DNA of 64,000 nucleotides, from positions 2,527,907-2,591,906 of the forward strand of contig NZ_VKKS01000001.1 in the NCBI RefSeq assembly GCF_019402645.1, given 5' to 3'. The notes under the pieces are model-generated. The model was not told where the DNA came from, did not search any database, and saw only the letters and a program-made list of their open reading frames with translations. This document shows, piece by piece, positions 1 to 9,107 of this stretch; position 1 is the first letter of the stretch, and every line of letters begins with the position of its first letter. The translations under genes and the position numbers were made by a program. The stretch is from Morganella morganii (GTDB lineage Bacteria > Pseudomonadota > Gammaproteobacteria > Enterobacterales > Enterobacteriaceae).

Positions 1-63
1 ATTGATTGTAATTATTGTAATATTTTGTCAGTGTGCATCAACATAAACAAAATCATAATATGA

Positions 64-92
64 TTGACATATTAATTGTTACTAAATAAACT
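64..92 (+). promoter_or_regulatory. Putative sigma-70 promoter of the Ter-associated operon
   Basis: TTGACA at 64-69 matches the -35 consensus. A 17-base spacer is followed by TAAACT at 87-92, which matches 4 of 6 positions of the -10 consensus. It lies about 40 bases upstream of the first gene, whose ATG at 135 is preceded by AGGA at 120-123. The surrounding 134 bases are very AT-rich. The direct repeat ATTGTAAT occurs just upstream at 5-12 and 14-21 and could be an operator. Confidence 0.5.
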
Positions 93-134
93 CTCCCTAA
101 TCTATCGGATAAAACAGAACAGGAATAAACAACA

Positions 135-842
135 ATGTCGCATGCAATCTGGCTGACGGAAGGGCTCTCTTGCCAGTGTGGTCTGCTCCGGAATATCAGG
201 CTGTTCGCGCAGACATTACAGGTTGACCTCACGGTTTTTGCCTCTCACCGGCAACCCCGCTATGAGATCCTGTCAGAGGCAGATTTCTCCCTGACGGAAC
301 CGGCTGACGATAATGACCGGCTGATGTTTATCCTGTCTGTTACAGAGAAATACGGTATTCAGACAGACCATGCCGGACGAAATACGCCATGGTTTGAAAC
401 TCACAGAAATACTATCACGGTATCCGGTACACGGCTGACAACCGGTGTCGTCTCTCTGTCTGATTACGCCGTGGCGGATGATAAAGTCCGGTTTGCTGCG
501 GCGATGGAATCACACGGCCTGCCGGTTGTGCCTTCCGTACACATCACGTCTGCGGCACAACTTCGTGATACCCCCGCCCATTCGCCGGTGGCGATGTTCA
601 GAAACCCTGAGCGGCGGATCTCCACACCACAGCAGTATCTGTCCGCATACGAAAGCACAGGAAAATGCACCCCGCAGGTACTGATGCCTTATCTGCCGGG
701 TCTTTTTGCCCTGCGCAGTCCCGGACCGCGCAGCGCGGATGAGGTCAGGGAATATGATCGCTCCGCGTTTCGTCCGGTGGTTGTCCGTCCCCTGACCAGC
801 ACCGTCAGCAACCCGTTTTCCCTGAATAATGCAATACACTGA
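135..842 (+). CDS. ATP-grasp protein of the Ter-associated operon, apparently internally deleted
   Basis: First gene of an operon that accompanies tellurite-resistance (ter) genes and is thought to make a nucleoside-like metabolite. At 235 residues it is clearly shorter than the roughly 350 residues I recall for this ATP-grasp family. The N-terminal pre-ATP-grasp part (residues 1-150) and the C-terminal tail with RPVVVRP and SLNN look intact. The middle is missing. MPYLPG, normally early in the catalytic core, runs directly into LFALR, normally near the C-terminus after a second LPG. A second shortening is likely near residues 148-153. No KP lysine motif or acidic E-x-N metal-binding motif is visible, so the product is probably catalytically dead. 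The frame is kept throughout, so it may still be translated. Confidence 0.7.
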   Translation: MSHAIWLTEGLSCQCGLLRNIRLFAQTLQVDLTVFASHRQPRYEILSEADFSLTEPADDNDRLMFILSVTEKYGIQTDHAGRNTPWFETHRNTITVSGTRLTTGVVSLSDYAVADDKVRFAAAMESHGLPVVPSVHITSAAQLRDTPAHSPVAMFRNPERRISTPQQYLSAYESTGKCTPQVLMPYLPGLFALRSPGPRSADEVREYDRSAFRPVVVRPLTSTVSNPFSLNNAIH

Positions 843-849
843 GGTCACT

Positions 850-1992
850 ATGCCCGGTTTTCCCCGTCCCGGTTACCACCGGTTCACACTGACGACCGGT
901 ACGCTGGAAGTCCGCAGCGATGCCACACCGGAAACGCTGAATACTCTGTTCGGGATCGCAGAGCGGTGTAACCCGAAACGGGCCTTTTTGTTTGTCAGTA
1001 AAGTGCTGGGCCGTCATATCCCGGCGGAACCGAAAATCATACGCAGCGTTTACCGCCGCCTCAGTGAGCAATTTCCGCAGGATCTGCCGCAACCGCTGCT
1101 GGTTATCGGCATGGCGGAAACCGCTGTCGGGCTGGGAGCGGGGGTGTACAGCGAAATCCGCCGTCAGTATCCGGTGTCCCTGTATCTCTCTTCCACCCGC
1201 CATCCGGCGGACGGGGAACTGTTGTGTGAATTTAAAGAGAACCACAGCCACGCCACGGATCATTTGCTCTATTTTCCGGCGGATCCGCAACTGAAAACCC
1301 GGCTGCAACAGGCAAAAACCCTGGTACTGGCGGACGATGAAGCCACCACCGGCAATACTTTTACCAATCTGCTGACAGCACTCTGTGACAGCGGACAACT
1401 GCCTGATTTACAAAAAGTTGTTACTGTCACACTGACTGACTGGCGTGATAACCCTGCCACCTCTCAGCACGGGCTGCCGTTGCAGCATATTTCTCTTATC
1501 AACGGCAGCTGGCACTGGGAAGCCGATCCTGACGCCTCCCTGCCGGAGATGCCGGATGTAAATGTCAGTTCCGCAGGAACAGTACCAATCCGCCGTCCGC
1601 AGACGCGGGTACGGCTCGGTCTGTATGAACCGCACACCGATTTCGGCTGCGCGGTGACAGCCGCTCCCGGTGAGCGGATTCTGGTGCTGGGTTCAGGGGA
1701 GTTTGTCCGGGAGCCGTTCCTGCTGGCTGAACGGCTGGCAGACGCCGGAGCGGATGTGAAATTCAGCGCGCTGACCCGCTCCCCGATAGCCCCCGGCGGT
1801 GTCATTGAATCTGTTATTTCCTTCACGGATAACTACGGGCTGGGGATCGCCAATTATCTCTACAATGTGGCGCATCAGTCATTTGACCGCATTCTGCTGT
1901 GCACAGAAACGGATCCGGCTGCATTTGATCCGCAGTTATTACAGGCGCTGGCCCGTTGCGCGCCGCTGACGGAGATTATTTATGACGACTAA
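850..1992 (+). CDS. Phosphoribosyltransferase with C-terminal TRSP domain (Ter operon)
   Basis: This 380-residue protein has a PRTase domain in its N-terminal half. The PRPP-binding loop DDEATTGNT sits near residues 162-170 and GMAETAVGLGAGV near 87-99. The C-terminal part (about 210-380) matches the TRSP domain that accompanies these PRTases in Ter-linked operons. The family is predicted to transfer a base to PRPP or cleave the N-glycosidic bond while making a nucleoside-like compound; the reaction is unproven. I chose the ATG at 850 because GAGG at 841-844 lies 5 bases upstream. An earlier ATG at 829 overlaps the preceding gene and has no ribosome site. The start is 8 bases past the stop of the ATP-grasp gene, so the genes are probably translationally coupled. 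Confidence 0.8.
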   Translation: MPGFPRPGYHRFTLTTGTLEVRSDATPETLNTLFGIAERCNPKRAFLFVSKVLGRHIPAEPKIIRSVYRRLSEQFPQDLPQPLLVIGMAETAVGLGAGVYSEIRRQYPVSLYLSSTRHPADGELLCEFKENHSHATDHLLYFPADPQLKTRLQQAKTLVLADDEATTGNTFTNLLTALCDSGQLPDLQKVVTVTLTDWRDNPATSQHGLPLQHISLINGSWHWEADPDASLPEMPDVNVSSAGTVPIRRPQTRVRLGLYEPHTDFGCAVTAAPGERILVLGSGEFVREPFLLAERLADAGADVKFSALTRSPIAPGGVIESVISFTDNYGLGIANYLYNVAHQSFDRILLCTETDPAAFDPQLLQALARCAPLTEIIYDD

Positions 1993-2767
1993 ACCGGTGA
2001 TCCTGACTGATCTGGATGACACCCTGTTCCAGACAAAGCGCAAAATGAGACAGGAGCAGGCTCTCACGCCATTTCGTGCCGGAGCGCTTGACCGCACATT
2101 ACAGCCGCGCAGTTTTATGACTGAAGAACAGGCTATGCTGACGGACTGGCTGCTGGCACATGCCGATCTCATTCCGGTCACCGCACGCGGAACCGAAGAA
2201 CTCCGTCGTGTCACTATCCCGTTCCGCTCTTACGCCATTACCACACACGGTGCGGTGATCCTGCAGCCGGACGGCTCGCCGGAACCGGTCTGGCAGTCTC
2301 AGATGCTGGCCGCCCTCACCCCTTACCGTGAACGACTGCTGTCACTTCAGCAGTTTTGTACTGACCTGATGGCAAAACACGGTATAGATGCATGGGCGCG
2401 TATTAATAATGAATATGACAGTGTACCGGTGTATCTCGTGATGAAACACACTGACAGCGCCCGCACAGACGAATTGTATGCAGTTGCCGCAGAGATTGAA
2501 CAACAGTTCCCGGCAGACGGGTTTTACATCCACCGCAACAGTAACAATATTGCCTGGCTGCCGGAACCGGTGGAAAAAGGCCGGGCGGTGACCCGGTTGC
2601 TGGAACTATTACGGGCAGAGCGCGGTACTTTTCCGGTTATCGGCCTCGGCGACAGTCTGAGTGATTACCGCTTTATGAAACACTGTACCTGGTTCGGCAT
2701 GCCATCCCGCAGTCAGCTTGCGGATGCGGTTGCCACACGGATTTTCAGTGAGGTATCCGATGTATAA
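1982..2767 (+). CDS. HAD-superfamily hydrolase (Ter operon)
   Basis: A 261-residue haloacid-dehalogenase-type phosphatase. Motif I is DLDDT with the nucleophile Asp10 and the acid/base Asp12. Motif II is the Thr in PVTARG near residue 62. Motif IV is GLGDSLSD near 221-228. A long cap domain lies between motifs II and IV, as in the Cof-like class. In Ter-linked operons this enzyme is predicted to dephosphorylate the nucleoside-like intermediate; the substrate is unknown. It overlaps the PRTase gene by 11 bases and the next gene by 8, so it is an interior cistron of a tightly packed operon. All catalytic motifs are present, unlike the decayed ATP-grasp gene upstream. Confidence 0.8.
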   Translation: MTTKPVILTDLDDTLFQTKRKMRQEQALTPFRAGALDRTLQPRSFMTEEQAMLTDWLLAHADLIPVTARGTEELRRVTIPFRSYAITTHGAVILQPDGSPEPVWQSQMLAALTPYRERLLSLQQFCTDLMAKHGIDAWARINNEYDSVPVYLVMKHTDSARTDELYAVAAEIEQQFPADGFYIHRNSNNIAWLPEPVEKGRAVTRLLELLRAERGTFPVIGLGDSLSDYRFMKHCTWFGMPSRSQLADAVATRIFSEVSDV

Positions 2768-3839
2768 TTTCCCTCCGTTCTCAGGCAGTTATCTGCCGGA
2801 TGATGTGCAGTTTCTGCTCCGGCCGGTCACCATTGATATGACGCCGGTTGAACAGAAAGAACAGCTGATTCAGTCCGGACAAAAACACTATTCCGATATG
2901 CTCAGCCGGGAACCGGCACCCACCGCCCGGCATCTTGATCTGTTTAACCACGCACTGGAAAAAGGCGGACCACGGCTGGCTCGGGATGTGGATTCGCTTG
3001 CCCGGACACTGGGTGATTATTTTGCTGATCAGCCGGTTGTGCTGGTCAGCCTGGTCCGCGCCGGTGTGCCGTTGGGTGTGATGCTGCATCAGGCGCTGCG
3101 CGCTGCGGGCAAAATCTCACACCATTACGGCATCAGCATCATCCGCGATCGCGGTATTGATACTGTGGCGCTGGAATGGATCGAACACCATCACGGTACG
3201 GCCGGTATTGTGTTTGTTGACGGCTGGACAGGCAAAGGCGCTATCACCGGCGAGCTGATCCGTTCCCTGAAAGACAGACCCGGCTACCCGGCCGACCCGC
3301 GTCTGGTAGTGCTGGCCGATCCTGCCGGATGTGCCTGGCTCTCTGCTGCGGATGATGACTGGCTGATCCCGTCCGGGATTATGGGTGCGCCGGTTTCCGG
3401 ACTTATCTCCCGCTCTGTCTGGTCTGATACCGGTCCGCACGGCTGTGTTCATTGTGAGCACTTACAATCTTATGAGTGCAGCCGGACACTCACAGACGCT
3501 GTTGCTGCACTGCGCCGCCGGGGAATAATCGCTCCGGCCGCTGCATTCCCGGATCCGCACACCAAAGCCGGGCTGCGGGAAAAAAGTCTCGCGGTGATCA
3601 CCGCACTGACAGCGCGCTGCGGTGTGACCGATCTGAACAGAATCAAACCCGGCATTGCCGAAGCCACCCGCGCCATTCTGCGCCGGGTACCGGATCACGT
3701 CTTTGTGCGTGACTGCACAGAGCCGGATGTGGAATTGCTGCTCTATCTCGCCCGCCAGAAAGGGATCACTATCACGGAAGCCGGCGATGCCCTCGGGCAG
3801 TACCGCGCCGTCACTATTATCAGGAAGGTATCACCATGA
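2760..3839 (+). CDS. StiP-family protein with C-terminal Pelota-like RNA-binding domain (Ter operon)
   Basis: A 359-residue protein. The N-terminal three quarters match the family annotated as cysteine protease StiP, which was originally described as a PRTase-like domain. VLVSLVRAGVPLG near residue 83 and VFVDGWTGKGAI near 147 resemble PRTase nucleotide-binding segments. The last 50 residues, with FVRDCTEPDVELLLYLA and RAVTIIRK, fit the Pelota-like RNA-binding domain seen in this family. The function in the Ter system is unknown. The start at 2760 is favoured by GAGGT at 2750-2754; an upstream in-frame ATG at 2718 lies well inside the HAD gene. Its stop overlaps the next start by 4 bases (ATGA). 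Confidence 0.75.
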   Translation: MYNFPPFSGSYLPDDVQFLLRPVTIDMTPVEQKEQLIQSGQKHYSDMLSREPAPTARHLDLFNHALEKGGPRLARDVDSLARTLGDYFADQPVVLVSLVRAGVPLGVMLHQALRAAGKISHHYGISIIRDRGIDTVALEWIEHHHGTAGIVFVDGWTGKGAITGELIRSLKDRPGYPADPRLVVLADPAGCAWLSAADDDWLIPSGIMGAPVSGLISRSVWSDTGPHGCVHCEHLQSYECSRTLTDAVAALRRRGIIAPAAAFPDPHTKAGLREKSLAVITALTARCGVTDLNRIKPGIAEATRAILRRVPDHVFVRDCTEPDVELLLYLARQKGITITEAGDALGQYRAVTIIRKVSP

Positions 3840-4783
3840 CCCGACGTCTATCCCCGTGGAATTTAGGCGCTTCACTCTATATGCCCGCCACCCGCACCGA
3901 TATCACGGATGCCATTATCAGTAATAAAATCAGCGGACTGCGTTCGCTGATTATTTGTCTGGAAGATGCGGTCAGTGAAGCGGATATCCCGCAGGCGCTG
4001 AATAATTTACAGGATATCCTGGCGGCACTGACGGCTGAGAAACAGCGTGCCGGTAATCAGAACTGGCCGCTGGTATTTATTCGCCCGCGCCATCCGGAAA
4101 TGGGATTATGGCTGCGGGAGCACTGTGACCTCAGTGCTGCTGACGGGCTGGTGCTGCCGAAATTCACACAAAAGACCCTTCCGGTCTGGTGGCAGGTAGT
4201 GCAGGATACTTCGCTGTGTATGATGCCGACCCTGGAAACAGAAGAAGTCTGTGATGTGGTACAGATGCGGGAACTGGCACAGGTTCTCAAATCCCATCCC
4301 TGCCACGACAAAATCATCGCGCTGCGTATCGGTGGTAATGACCTGATGAATGTGATTTCACTGCGCCGCCCGCATCATCTCACCCTGTATGACGGCCCGA
4401 TGGGCTATGTGATTAAAATGCTGGTTTCTGTATTTGCCCCGCATAATTTTGCCATGACTGCACCGGTCTGCGAGCATATTGATGATCACGATATCATGAC
4501 GCGGGAGCTGGCACTGGATATTGCTCACGGACTGGTGGGCAAAACTGCGATTCACCCGAATCAGGTGGTGGTGATTGAACAGGCACTGCGGGTCTCCGCC
4601 GATGAGCACGCAGATGCACTGCGCATTCTGAACTCCACGCAGGCCGTATTTAAATCACAGGGGGCCATGTGTGAACCGGCGACACACCGCCGCTGGGCAT
4701 CCGCCATTCTTGCCCGTGCCAGGGTATACGGAATTGCACAACGAAAAACAGACGGGCAACCATTTAAAACACAAAACGGGTGA
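3836..4783 (+). CDS. HpcH/HpaI aldolase / citrate lyase family protein (Ter operon)
   Basis: A 315-residue TIM-barrel lyase of the HpcH/HpaI/CitE superfamily. LIICLEDAVSEADIP near residues 38-52 carries the acidic pair that binds the metal or CoA-thioester enolate. RIGGNDLMN near 165 and GKTAIHPNQV near 240 are the later signature strands. In Ter-linked operons this enzyme is predicted to form or break a C-C bond in the metabolite pathway; the substrate is not known. It overlaps the StiP gene by 4 bases. The coding strand then leaves a 163-base gap, containing a hairpin, before terW. Confidence 0.8.
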   Translation: MTRRLSPWNLGASLYMPATRTDITDAIISNKISGLRSLIICLEDAVSEADIPQALNNLQDILAALTAEKQRAGNQNWPLVFIRPRHPEMGLWLREHCDLSAADGLVLPKFTQKTLPVWWQVVQDTSLCMMPTLETEEVCDVVQMRELAQVLKSHPCHDKIIALRIGGNDLMNVISLRRPHHLTLYDGPMGYVIKMLVSVFAPHNFAMTAPVCEHIDDHDIMTRELALDIAHGLVGKTAIHPNQVVVIEQALRVSADEHADALRILNSTQAVFKSQGAMCEPATHRRWASAILARARVYGIAQRKTDGQPFKTQNG

Positions 4784-4872
4784 TATTGCAGACAGAAATA
4801 TCATCAGACAAAATATCCTGCACTATTATATCTGAATGCCTTGATATATCCTGATGTGCTGATTAAATAGTA

Positions 4873-4906
4873 CTGTTATGCGGAACAGGTGTTTCCGGCA
4901 TAACAG
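4873..4906 (+). terminator. Hairpin between the lyase gene and terW (possible terminator or attenuator)
   Basis: CTGTTATGC at 4873-4881 pairs with GCATAACAG at 4898-4906. The stem continues as GGAA with TTCC across one bulged G. A T-rich stretch follows at 4907-4931. It could terminate most of the upstream operon transcript or attenuate terW. A separate terW promoter in the gap cannot be excluded. Confidence 0.45.
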
Positions 4907-4946
4907 CTGCTTTGTCTCTTTGTTTTTATACAGGTGTCCCCAGACT

Positions 4947-5429
4947 ATGCAATTAAGCACGCGACAGGTTCGTTTATTCACCCTGGCAACCCTGCTCGGC
5001 GCCGGAAAGCCGGTTCCCTCAGATGAAATCCTGGCGATACTCCGCTGCTCAGAGGCCACCCTGACACGCACTTTCAAAGAGTTACGTGATACCTGGTCAG
5101 CAGAAATCCGCTACCGCAAAGCGTCACATACCTATGAAATGACAGACGCCGGCACACTGGATCGCAAAACACTGAAAAAGATAAGCGAAGAGCTGGAAAA
5201 CCACAACGATCAGAAATCGGTGTATTACCGCGGGAAAGTGTCACTGGATAAAGAGAAGAAGAAAGCCGTGTCGCTGTCACTGACCGGAACAACCGTCCGG
5301 AAAATAGCACATTTATCCATGCTTTCCGGTAAAACCCGCAGTGATGCCGTCGAGATGCTGGTCAATCTTCACATCGATGAGTTAATCGAATCGATAATCC
5401 GCAGAAATGAAAGTCAGCAGAAGAAATAA
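4947..5429 (+). CDS. terW: Tellurite resistance regulator TerW
   Basis: This 160-residue protein resembles TerW of the IncHI2 plasmid R478 and of pathogenicity-island ter loci, which is about 155 residues long. TerW is reported to bind the ter promoter region and regulate the operon. The N-terminal 70 residues look like a winged-helix DNA-binding domain, with a recognition-helix-like SEATLTRTFKELRD. The C-terminal half is highly charged and contains KTRSDAVEMLVNLHIDELIE. I chose the ATG at 4947 to match family length; an in-frame ATG at 4878 would add 23 residues lacking similarity and overlap the hairpin. A strong terminator follows. It is the clearest evidence that the first 5.4 kb belongs to a ter locus whose structural genes lie off the left edge. 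Confidence 0.8.
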   Translation: MQLSTRQVRLFTLATLLGAGKPVPSDEILAILRCSEATLTRTFKELRDTWSAEIRYRKASHTYEMTDAGTLDRKTLKKISEELENHNDQKSVYYRGKVSLDKEKKKAVSLSLTGTTVRKIAHLSMLSGKTRSDAVEMLVNLHIDELIESIIRRNESQQKK

Positions 5430-5438
5430 TCCGGAAAA

Positions 5439-5464
5439 CCGCCCGGCAAATACCGGGCGGTTTT
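5439..5464. terminator. Bidirectional rho-independent terminator between terW and fbaA
   Basis: CCGCCCGG (5439-5446) pairs with CCGGGCGG (5453-5460) around a 6-base loop. TTTT follows on the + strand and AAAA precedes it, so it can stop both terW and the convergent fbaA transcript. Confidence 0.85.
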
Positions 5465-5481
5465 ATTATTCACGCAGCAAA

Positions 5482-6558
5482 TTACAGAACGTTAACGCAG
5501 TTCAGTTCTTTGAATGCTTTTTCCAGACGTTCGATCATAGACTGCTGACCGGCACGTAACCAGACACGCGGGTCATAGTATTTTTTGTTCGGCTTGTCTT
5601 CACCTTCCGGGTTGCCCAGCTGGCCCTGCAGATAACCTTCATTTTTCTGGTAGTAGTGCAGAATGCCTTCCCAGGTCGCCCACTGAGTATCGGTGTCGAT
5701 ATTCATTTTCACCACACCGTAACCCACGGCTTCTTTGATTTCTTCCGCAGCAGAACCGGAACCGCCGTGGAACACGAAATCCAGGCTGTTGTGCGGCAGG
5801 TTATATTTTTCAGACACATAGTCCTGAGAGTTACGCAGAATTTTCGGCGTTAACTGCACGTTACCCGGCTTGTAAACACCGTGTACGTTACCGAATGACG
5901 CCGCGATAGTGAAACGCGGGCTGATGGCATTCAGTTTTTCATAGGCATACGCCACATCTTCCGGCTGGGTGTACAGTGCGGAGTTATCAAGGTGGGAGTT
6001 ATCCACGCCGTCTTCCTCACCACCGGTGCAGCCCAGTTCGATTTCCAGGGTCATACCGATTTTCGCCATACGGGCCAGGTACTTGCTGCAAATCTCAATG
6101 TTTTCTTCCAGTGACTCTTCTGACAGGTCGATCATGTGAGAAGAGAACAGTGGTTTACCGGTCGCGGCAAAGTGTTTCTCACCGGCGTCCAGCAGGCCGT
6201 CTAACCACGGCAGTAATTTTTTCGCACAGTGGTCAGTGTGCAGAATAACCGGCACGCCGTAATATTCTGCCATCTGATGCACATGATGCGCACCGGAGGT
6301 CGCGCCCAGAACCGCAGACTGCTGACCTTCGCCTTTGAAACCTTTACCGGCGATAAATGCGGCACCGCCGTTAGAGAACTGAACAATAACAGGCGCACGG
6401 ACTTTGGCCGCCGCTTCCAATACGGCGTTGATCGAGTCTGTCCCGACGCAGTTTACCGCTGGCAGTGCAAAATTGTTTTCTTTGGCTACCGCAAAGATTT
6501 TCTGAACATCATCGCCAGTGACGACACCGGGTTTTACAAAATCAAAAACTTTAGACAT
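5482..6558 (-). CDS. fbaA: Class II fructose-bisphosphate aldolase
   Basis: This cytosolic glycolytic enzyme interconverts fructose 1,6-bisphosphate with dihydroxyacetone phosphate and glyceraldehyde 3-phosphate. The 358 residues equal the E. coli FbaA length. Zinc-site segments are visible: HTDHCAKK near residues 108-115, ELGCTGGEEDG near 175-185 and the HGGSGS phosphate loop near 265. It is the last gene of the tktA-epd-pgk-fbaA series on the - strand, 79 bases after pgk, and converges on terW. The left neighbour in E. coli would be mscS rather than a ter locus, so the ter module probably inserted here. Confidence 0.97.
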   Translation of the reverse strand: MSKVFDFVKPGVVTGDDVQKIFAVAKENNFALPAVNCVGTDSINAVLEAAAKVRAPVIVQFSNGGAAFIAGKGFKGEGQQSAVLGATSGAHHVHQMAEYYGVPVILHTDHCAKKLLPWLDGLLDAGEKHFAATGKPLFSSHMIDLSEESLEENIEICSKYLARMAKIGMTLEIELGCTGGEEDGVDNSHLDNSALYTQPEDVAYAYEKLNAISPRFTIAASFGNVHGVYKPGNVQLTPKILRNSQDYVSEKYNLPHNSLDFVFHGGSGSAAEEIKEAVGYGVVKMNIDTDTQWATWEGILHYYQKNEGYLQGQLGNPEGEDKPNKKYYDPRVWLRAGQQSMIERLEKAFKELNCVNVL

Positions 6559-6637
6559 ATCAAATTTCCTGTATTGGTCTTTCGGAAGTTGTCACGGGCA
6601 GCTTACACCGCCCGCTGTTGTCATCTGATTATGACTG

Positions 6638-7804
6638 TTACTGTTTTGCACGCTCTTCCAGCATCACAACGGCAGGCAGTTTTTTGCCTTCGACGAATTC
6701 CAGGAATGCGCCGCCGCCGGTGGATATGTAGGAGATTTTATCCGCAATGCCGAATAAATCGATAGCAGCCAGGGTATCACCGCCGCCGGCGATAGAGAAT
6801 GCGTCGCTGTCGGCAATCGCGTTAGCCACGATCTCAGTCCCTTTACGGAAGTTCGGGAACTCAAACACGCCGACCGGGCCATTCCACAGAATGGTTTTGG
6901 CACTTTTCAGGATTTCCGCCAGGTGCTGTGCGGATTCATCACCGATATCCAGTACCTGCTCGTCATCTTTGATGTCATTAGCTGATTTCAGCACCGCTTC
7001 TGCGGTTTCGGAGAACTCAGTCGCCACACGGACATCAACCGGAACCGGGATATAACAGCTGCCGAGTAATTTTTTTGCTTCCGGAATCAGGTCATCTTCA
7101 TACAGTGAACGGCCGACATTGTGCCCTTCCGCTGCAATAAAGGTGTTGGCGATACCGCCGCCGACGATGATCTGATCCGCAATTTTTGACAGGGCATCCA
7201 GTACGGTCAGTTTAGTGGACACTTTAGAACCGCCGACAATCGCCACCATCGGACGCGCCGGGTTATCCAGTGCTTTGCCGAGTGCATCCAGCTCCGCCCA
7301 TAACAGCGGACCTGCGCAGGCAACCGGGGCAAATTTTGCCACGCCGTGCGTGGACGCCTGGGCGCGGTGTGCCGTGCCGAATGCATCCATCACGAAAATA
7401 TCACACAGTGATGCATACTGTTTAGACAGGGTTTCGTCGTCTTTTTTCTCGCCTTTGTTAAAGCGGACGTTTTCCAGCACCACAAGCTCACCGGCATTCA
7501 GCTCCGGGACTCCGTTGAGGTAATCTTTTTCCAGACGCACCGGGCAGCTCAGTTTATCTGCCAGATAATCAACAACCGGTTTCAGTGAAAACTCTTCGTT
7601 GTATTCCCCTTCAACCGGACGGCCGAGGTGAGAGGTCACCATGACTTTGGCACCCTGTTTCAGTGCGGCTTCGATTGTCGGGAGCGAGGCACGGATACGT
7701 GCATCAGAGGTAACTTTGCCATCTTTGACAGGAACGTTCAGGTCAGCACGGATAAAAATACGTTTACCCGCCAGATCCAGATCGGTCATCTTAATTACGG
7801 ACAT
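6638..7804 (-). CDS. pgk: Phosphoglycerate kinase
   Basis: Phosphoglycerate kinase makes ATP and 3-phosphoglycerate from 1,3-bisphosphoglycerate and ADP in the cytosol. The product is 388 residues, one more than E. coli Pgk. The N-terminal substrate-binding segment [13 protein letters not shown] and HLGRPVEG are present. So are the nucleotide-domain motifs [17 protein letters not shown] and GGGDTLAA. It lies between epd and fbaA, in the order known from E. coli, where a shared transcript with epd and separate promoters are described. Spacing to epd is 69 bases. Confidence 0.97.
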   Translation of the reverse strand: MSVIKMTDLDLAGKRIFIRADLNVPVKDGKVTSDARIRASLPTIEAALKQGAKVMVTSHLGRPVEGEYNEEFSLKPVVDYLADKLSCPVRLEKDYLNGVPELNAGELVVLENVRFNKGEKKDDETLSKQYASLCDIFVMDAFGTAHRAQASTHGVAKFAPVACAGPLLWAELDALGKALDNPARPMVAIVGGSKVSTKLTVLDALSKIADQIIVGGGIANTFIAAEGHNVGRSLYEDDLIPEAKKLLGSCYIPVPVDVRVATEFSETAEAVLKSANDIKDDEQVLDIGDESAQHLAEILKSAKTILWNGPVGVFEFPNFRKGTEIVANAIADSDAFSIAGGGDTLAAIDLFGIADKISYISTGGGAFLEFVEGKKLPAVVMLEERAKQ

Positions 7805-7873
7805 GGTGAATCCTCTTGTTGATTCTCTTATCAGTTAAATTGTGTTCAATTTTCTGCCGGGGCACGCCGTCCC

Positions 7874-8896
7874 TCAGTGAAAACCAGCCTCAGCCATTGC
7901 CAGAGTGGTATCCAGCATACGGTTCGCAAAGCCCCATTCGTTATCGCACCAGACCAGCATTTTTATCAGATGCTGTCCGCTGACACGGGTCTGTGTGCCG
8001 TCAACGATAGCACTGTGCGGATCATGGTTAAAATCCGCCGAGACTAACGGTAACTCTGTGTAATCCACTATACCACGAAATGCCCCCGTCGCTGCGTTTT
8101 GCAGAAGGCGGTTTACATCCTGCGTAGTGACATTACTTTTTACGGTAACGCTCAAATCAATCGCTGTTACATTAATTGTAGGCACCCGGACTGAAATCGC
8201 CTCAAAATGATCTTCAAATTTCGGGAAAATCCGCCGGATCCCCGCGGCCAGTTTTGTATCCACCGGAATGATGGAATGCCCGGCCGCCCGCGTACGCCGT
8301 AAATCACTGTGATATGCATCAATCACCGGCTGGTCATTCATCGCCGCGTGAATGGTGGTCACTGTACCGGATTCGATACCGAATTCCTCATCCAGTAATT
8401 TTATCACCGGAATGATGCAGTTGGTGGTACAGGACGCATTCGATACAATTTTATCCTGCGCCGTCAGTGTGTCATGGTTAACACCGTAGACAATGGTGGC
8501 ATCCAGGTCGTTACCGCCGGGATGGGAAAACAGCACTTTTTTCGCGCCGCCAGCAATATGTGCCAGCCCGTCATCACGGGAGCCGTACACTCCGCTGCAG
8601 TCCAGCACCACATCCACACCGAGTTCCTTCCAGGGTAACTGGTGAATATCCGCTTCATGCAGGATGCGGATAGTATCATCACCGACTTTCAGAACATTTT
8701 TATCTGTCAGCTGTACCGGTTTAAAAAAGCGTCCGTGGCTTGTGTCATATTGGAGTAAGTGTGCAATACCTTCGGAATCCGCCAGCTCATTAATAGCAAC
8801 AACGGTAATCTGCGTGTTACGCCCGGTTTCATACAACGCCCGCAGCACACTCCGCCCGATTCGCCCAAACCCGTTGATTGCAATTTTTATTGTCAT
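7874..8896 (-). CDS. epd: D-erythrose-4-phosphate dehydrogenase
   Basis: Epd oxidises erythrose 4-phosphate to 4-phosphoerythronate, the first step of the DXP-dependent pyridoxal phosphate pathway. The 340-residue protein is a GAPDH paralogue with an N-terminal Rossmann motif NGFGRIGRS and the catalytic cysteine in SNASCTTNC near residue 155. Its position directly upstream of pgk, and HGRFFKPV after TS, distinguish it from GapA. The start at 8896 (MTIKIAING) is supported by GAGGA four bases upstream. A longer reading to 8917 would add seven residues and swallow this ribosome site. Confidence 0.95.
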   Translation of the reverse strand: MTIKIAINGFGRIGRSVLRALYETGRNTQITVVAINELADSEGIAHLLQYDTSHGRFFKPVQLTDKNVLKVGDDTIRILHEADIHQLPWKELGVDVVLDCSGVYGSRDDGLAHIAGGAKKVLFSHPGGNDLDATIVYGVNHDTLTAQDKIVSNASCTTNCIIPVIKLLDEEFGIESGTVTTIHAAMNDQPVIDAYHSDLRRTRAAGHSIIPVDTKLAAGIRRIFPKFEDHFEAISVRVPTINVTAIDLSVTVKSNVTTQDVNRLLQNAATGAFRGIVDYTELPLVSADFNHDPHSAIVDGTQTRVSGQHLIKMLVWCDNEWGFANRMLDTTLAMAEAGFH

Positions 8897-9107
8897 AGTA
8901 TCCTCAGAAATAGCCAAATTATCAGCGGACTAAGAATAACGGACTCACGGGTTTTTGTACGGGGTATTTATCATAGAAACCGCAATCTTTTTTATCAGGT
9001 ATGACGGAATCAATACACCCTTAATACTGAAACGGTTCAGCCTCTATAAGAACAGGTTATGCTAAATGAAAAAAGATCGCAAGACAGTCAGAGAAGCAGA
9101 GATAAAA

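Noticed and set aside
6229-6765. 178-residue reading on the + strand across fbaA and pgk
   Set aside because: It is a shadow of the two glycolytic genes and spans their intergenic gap.
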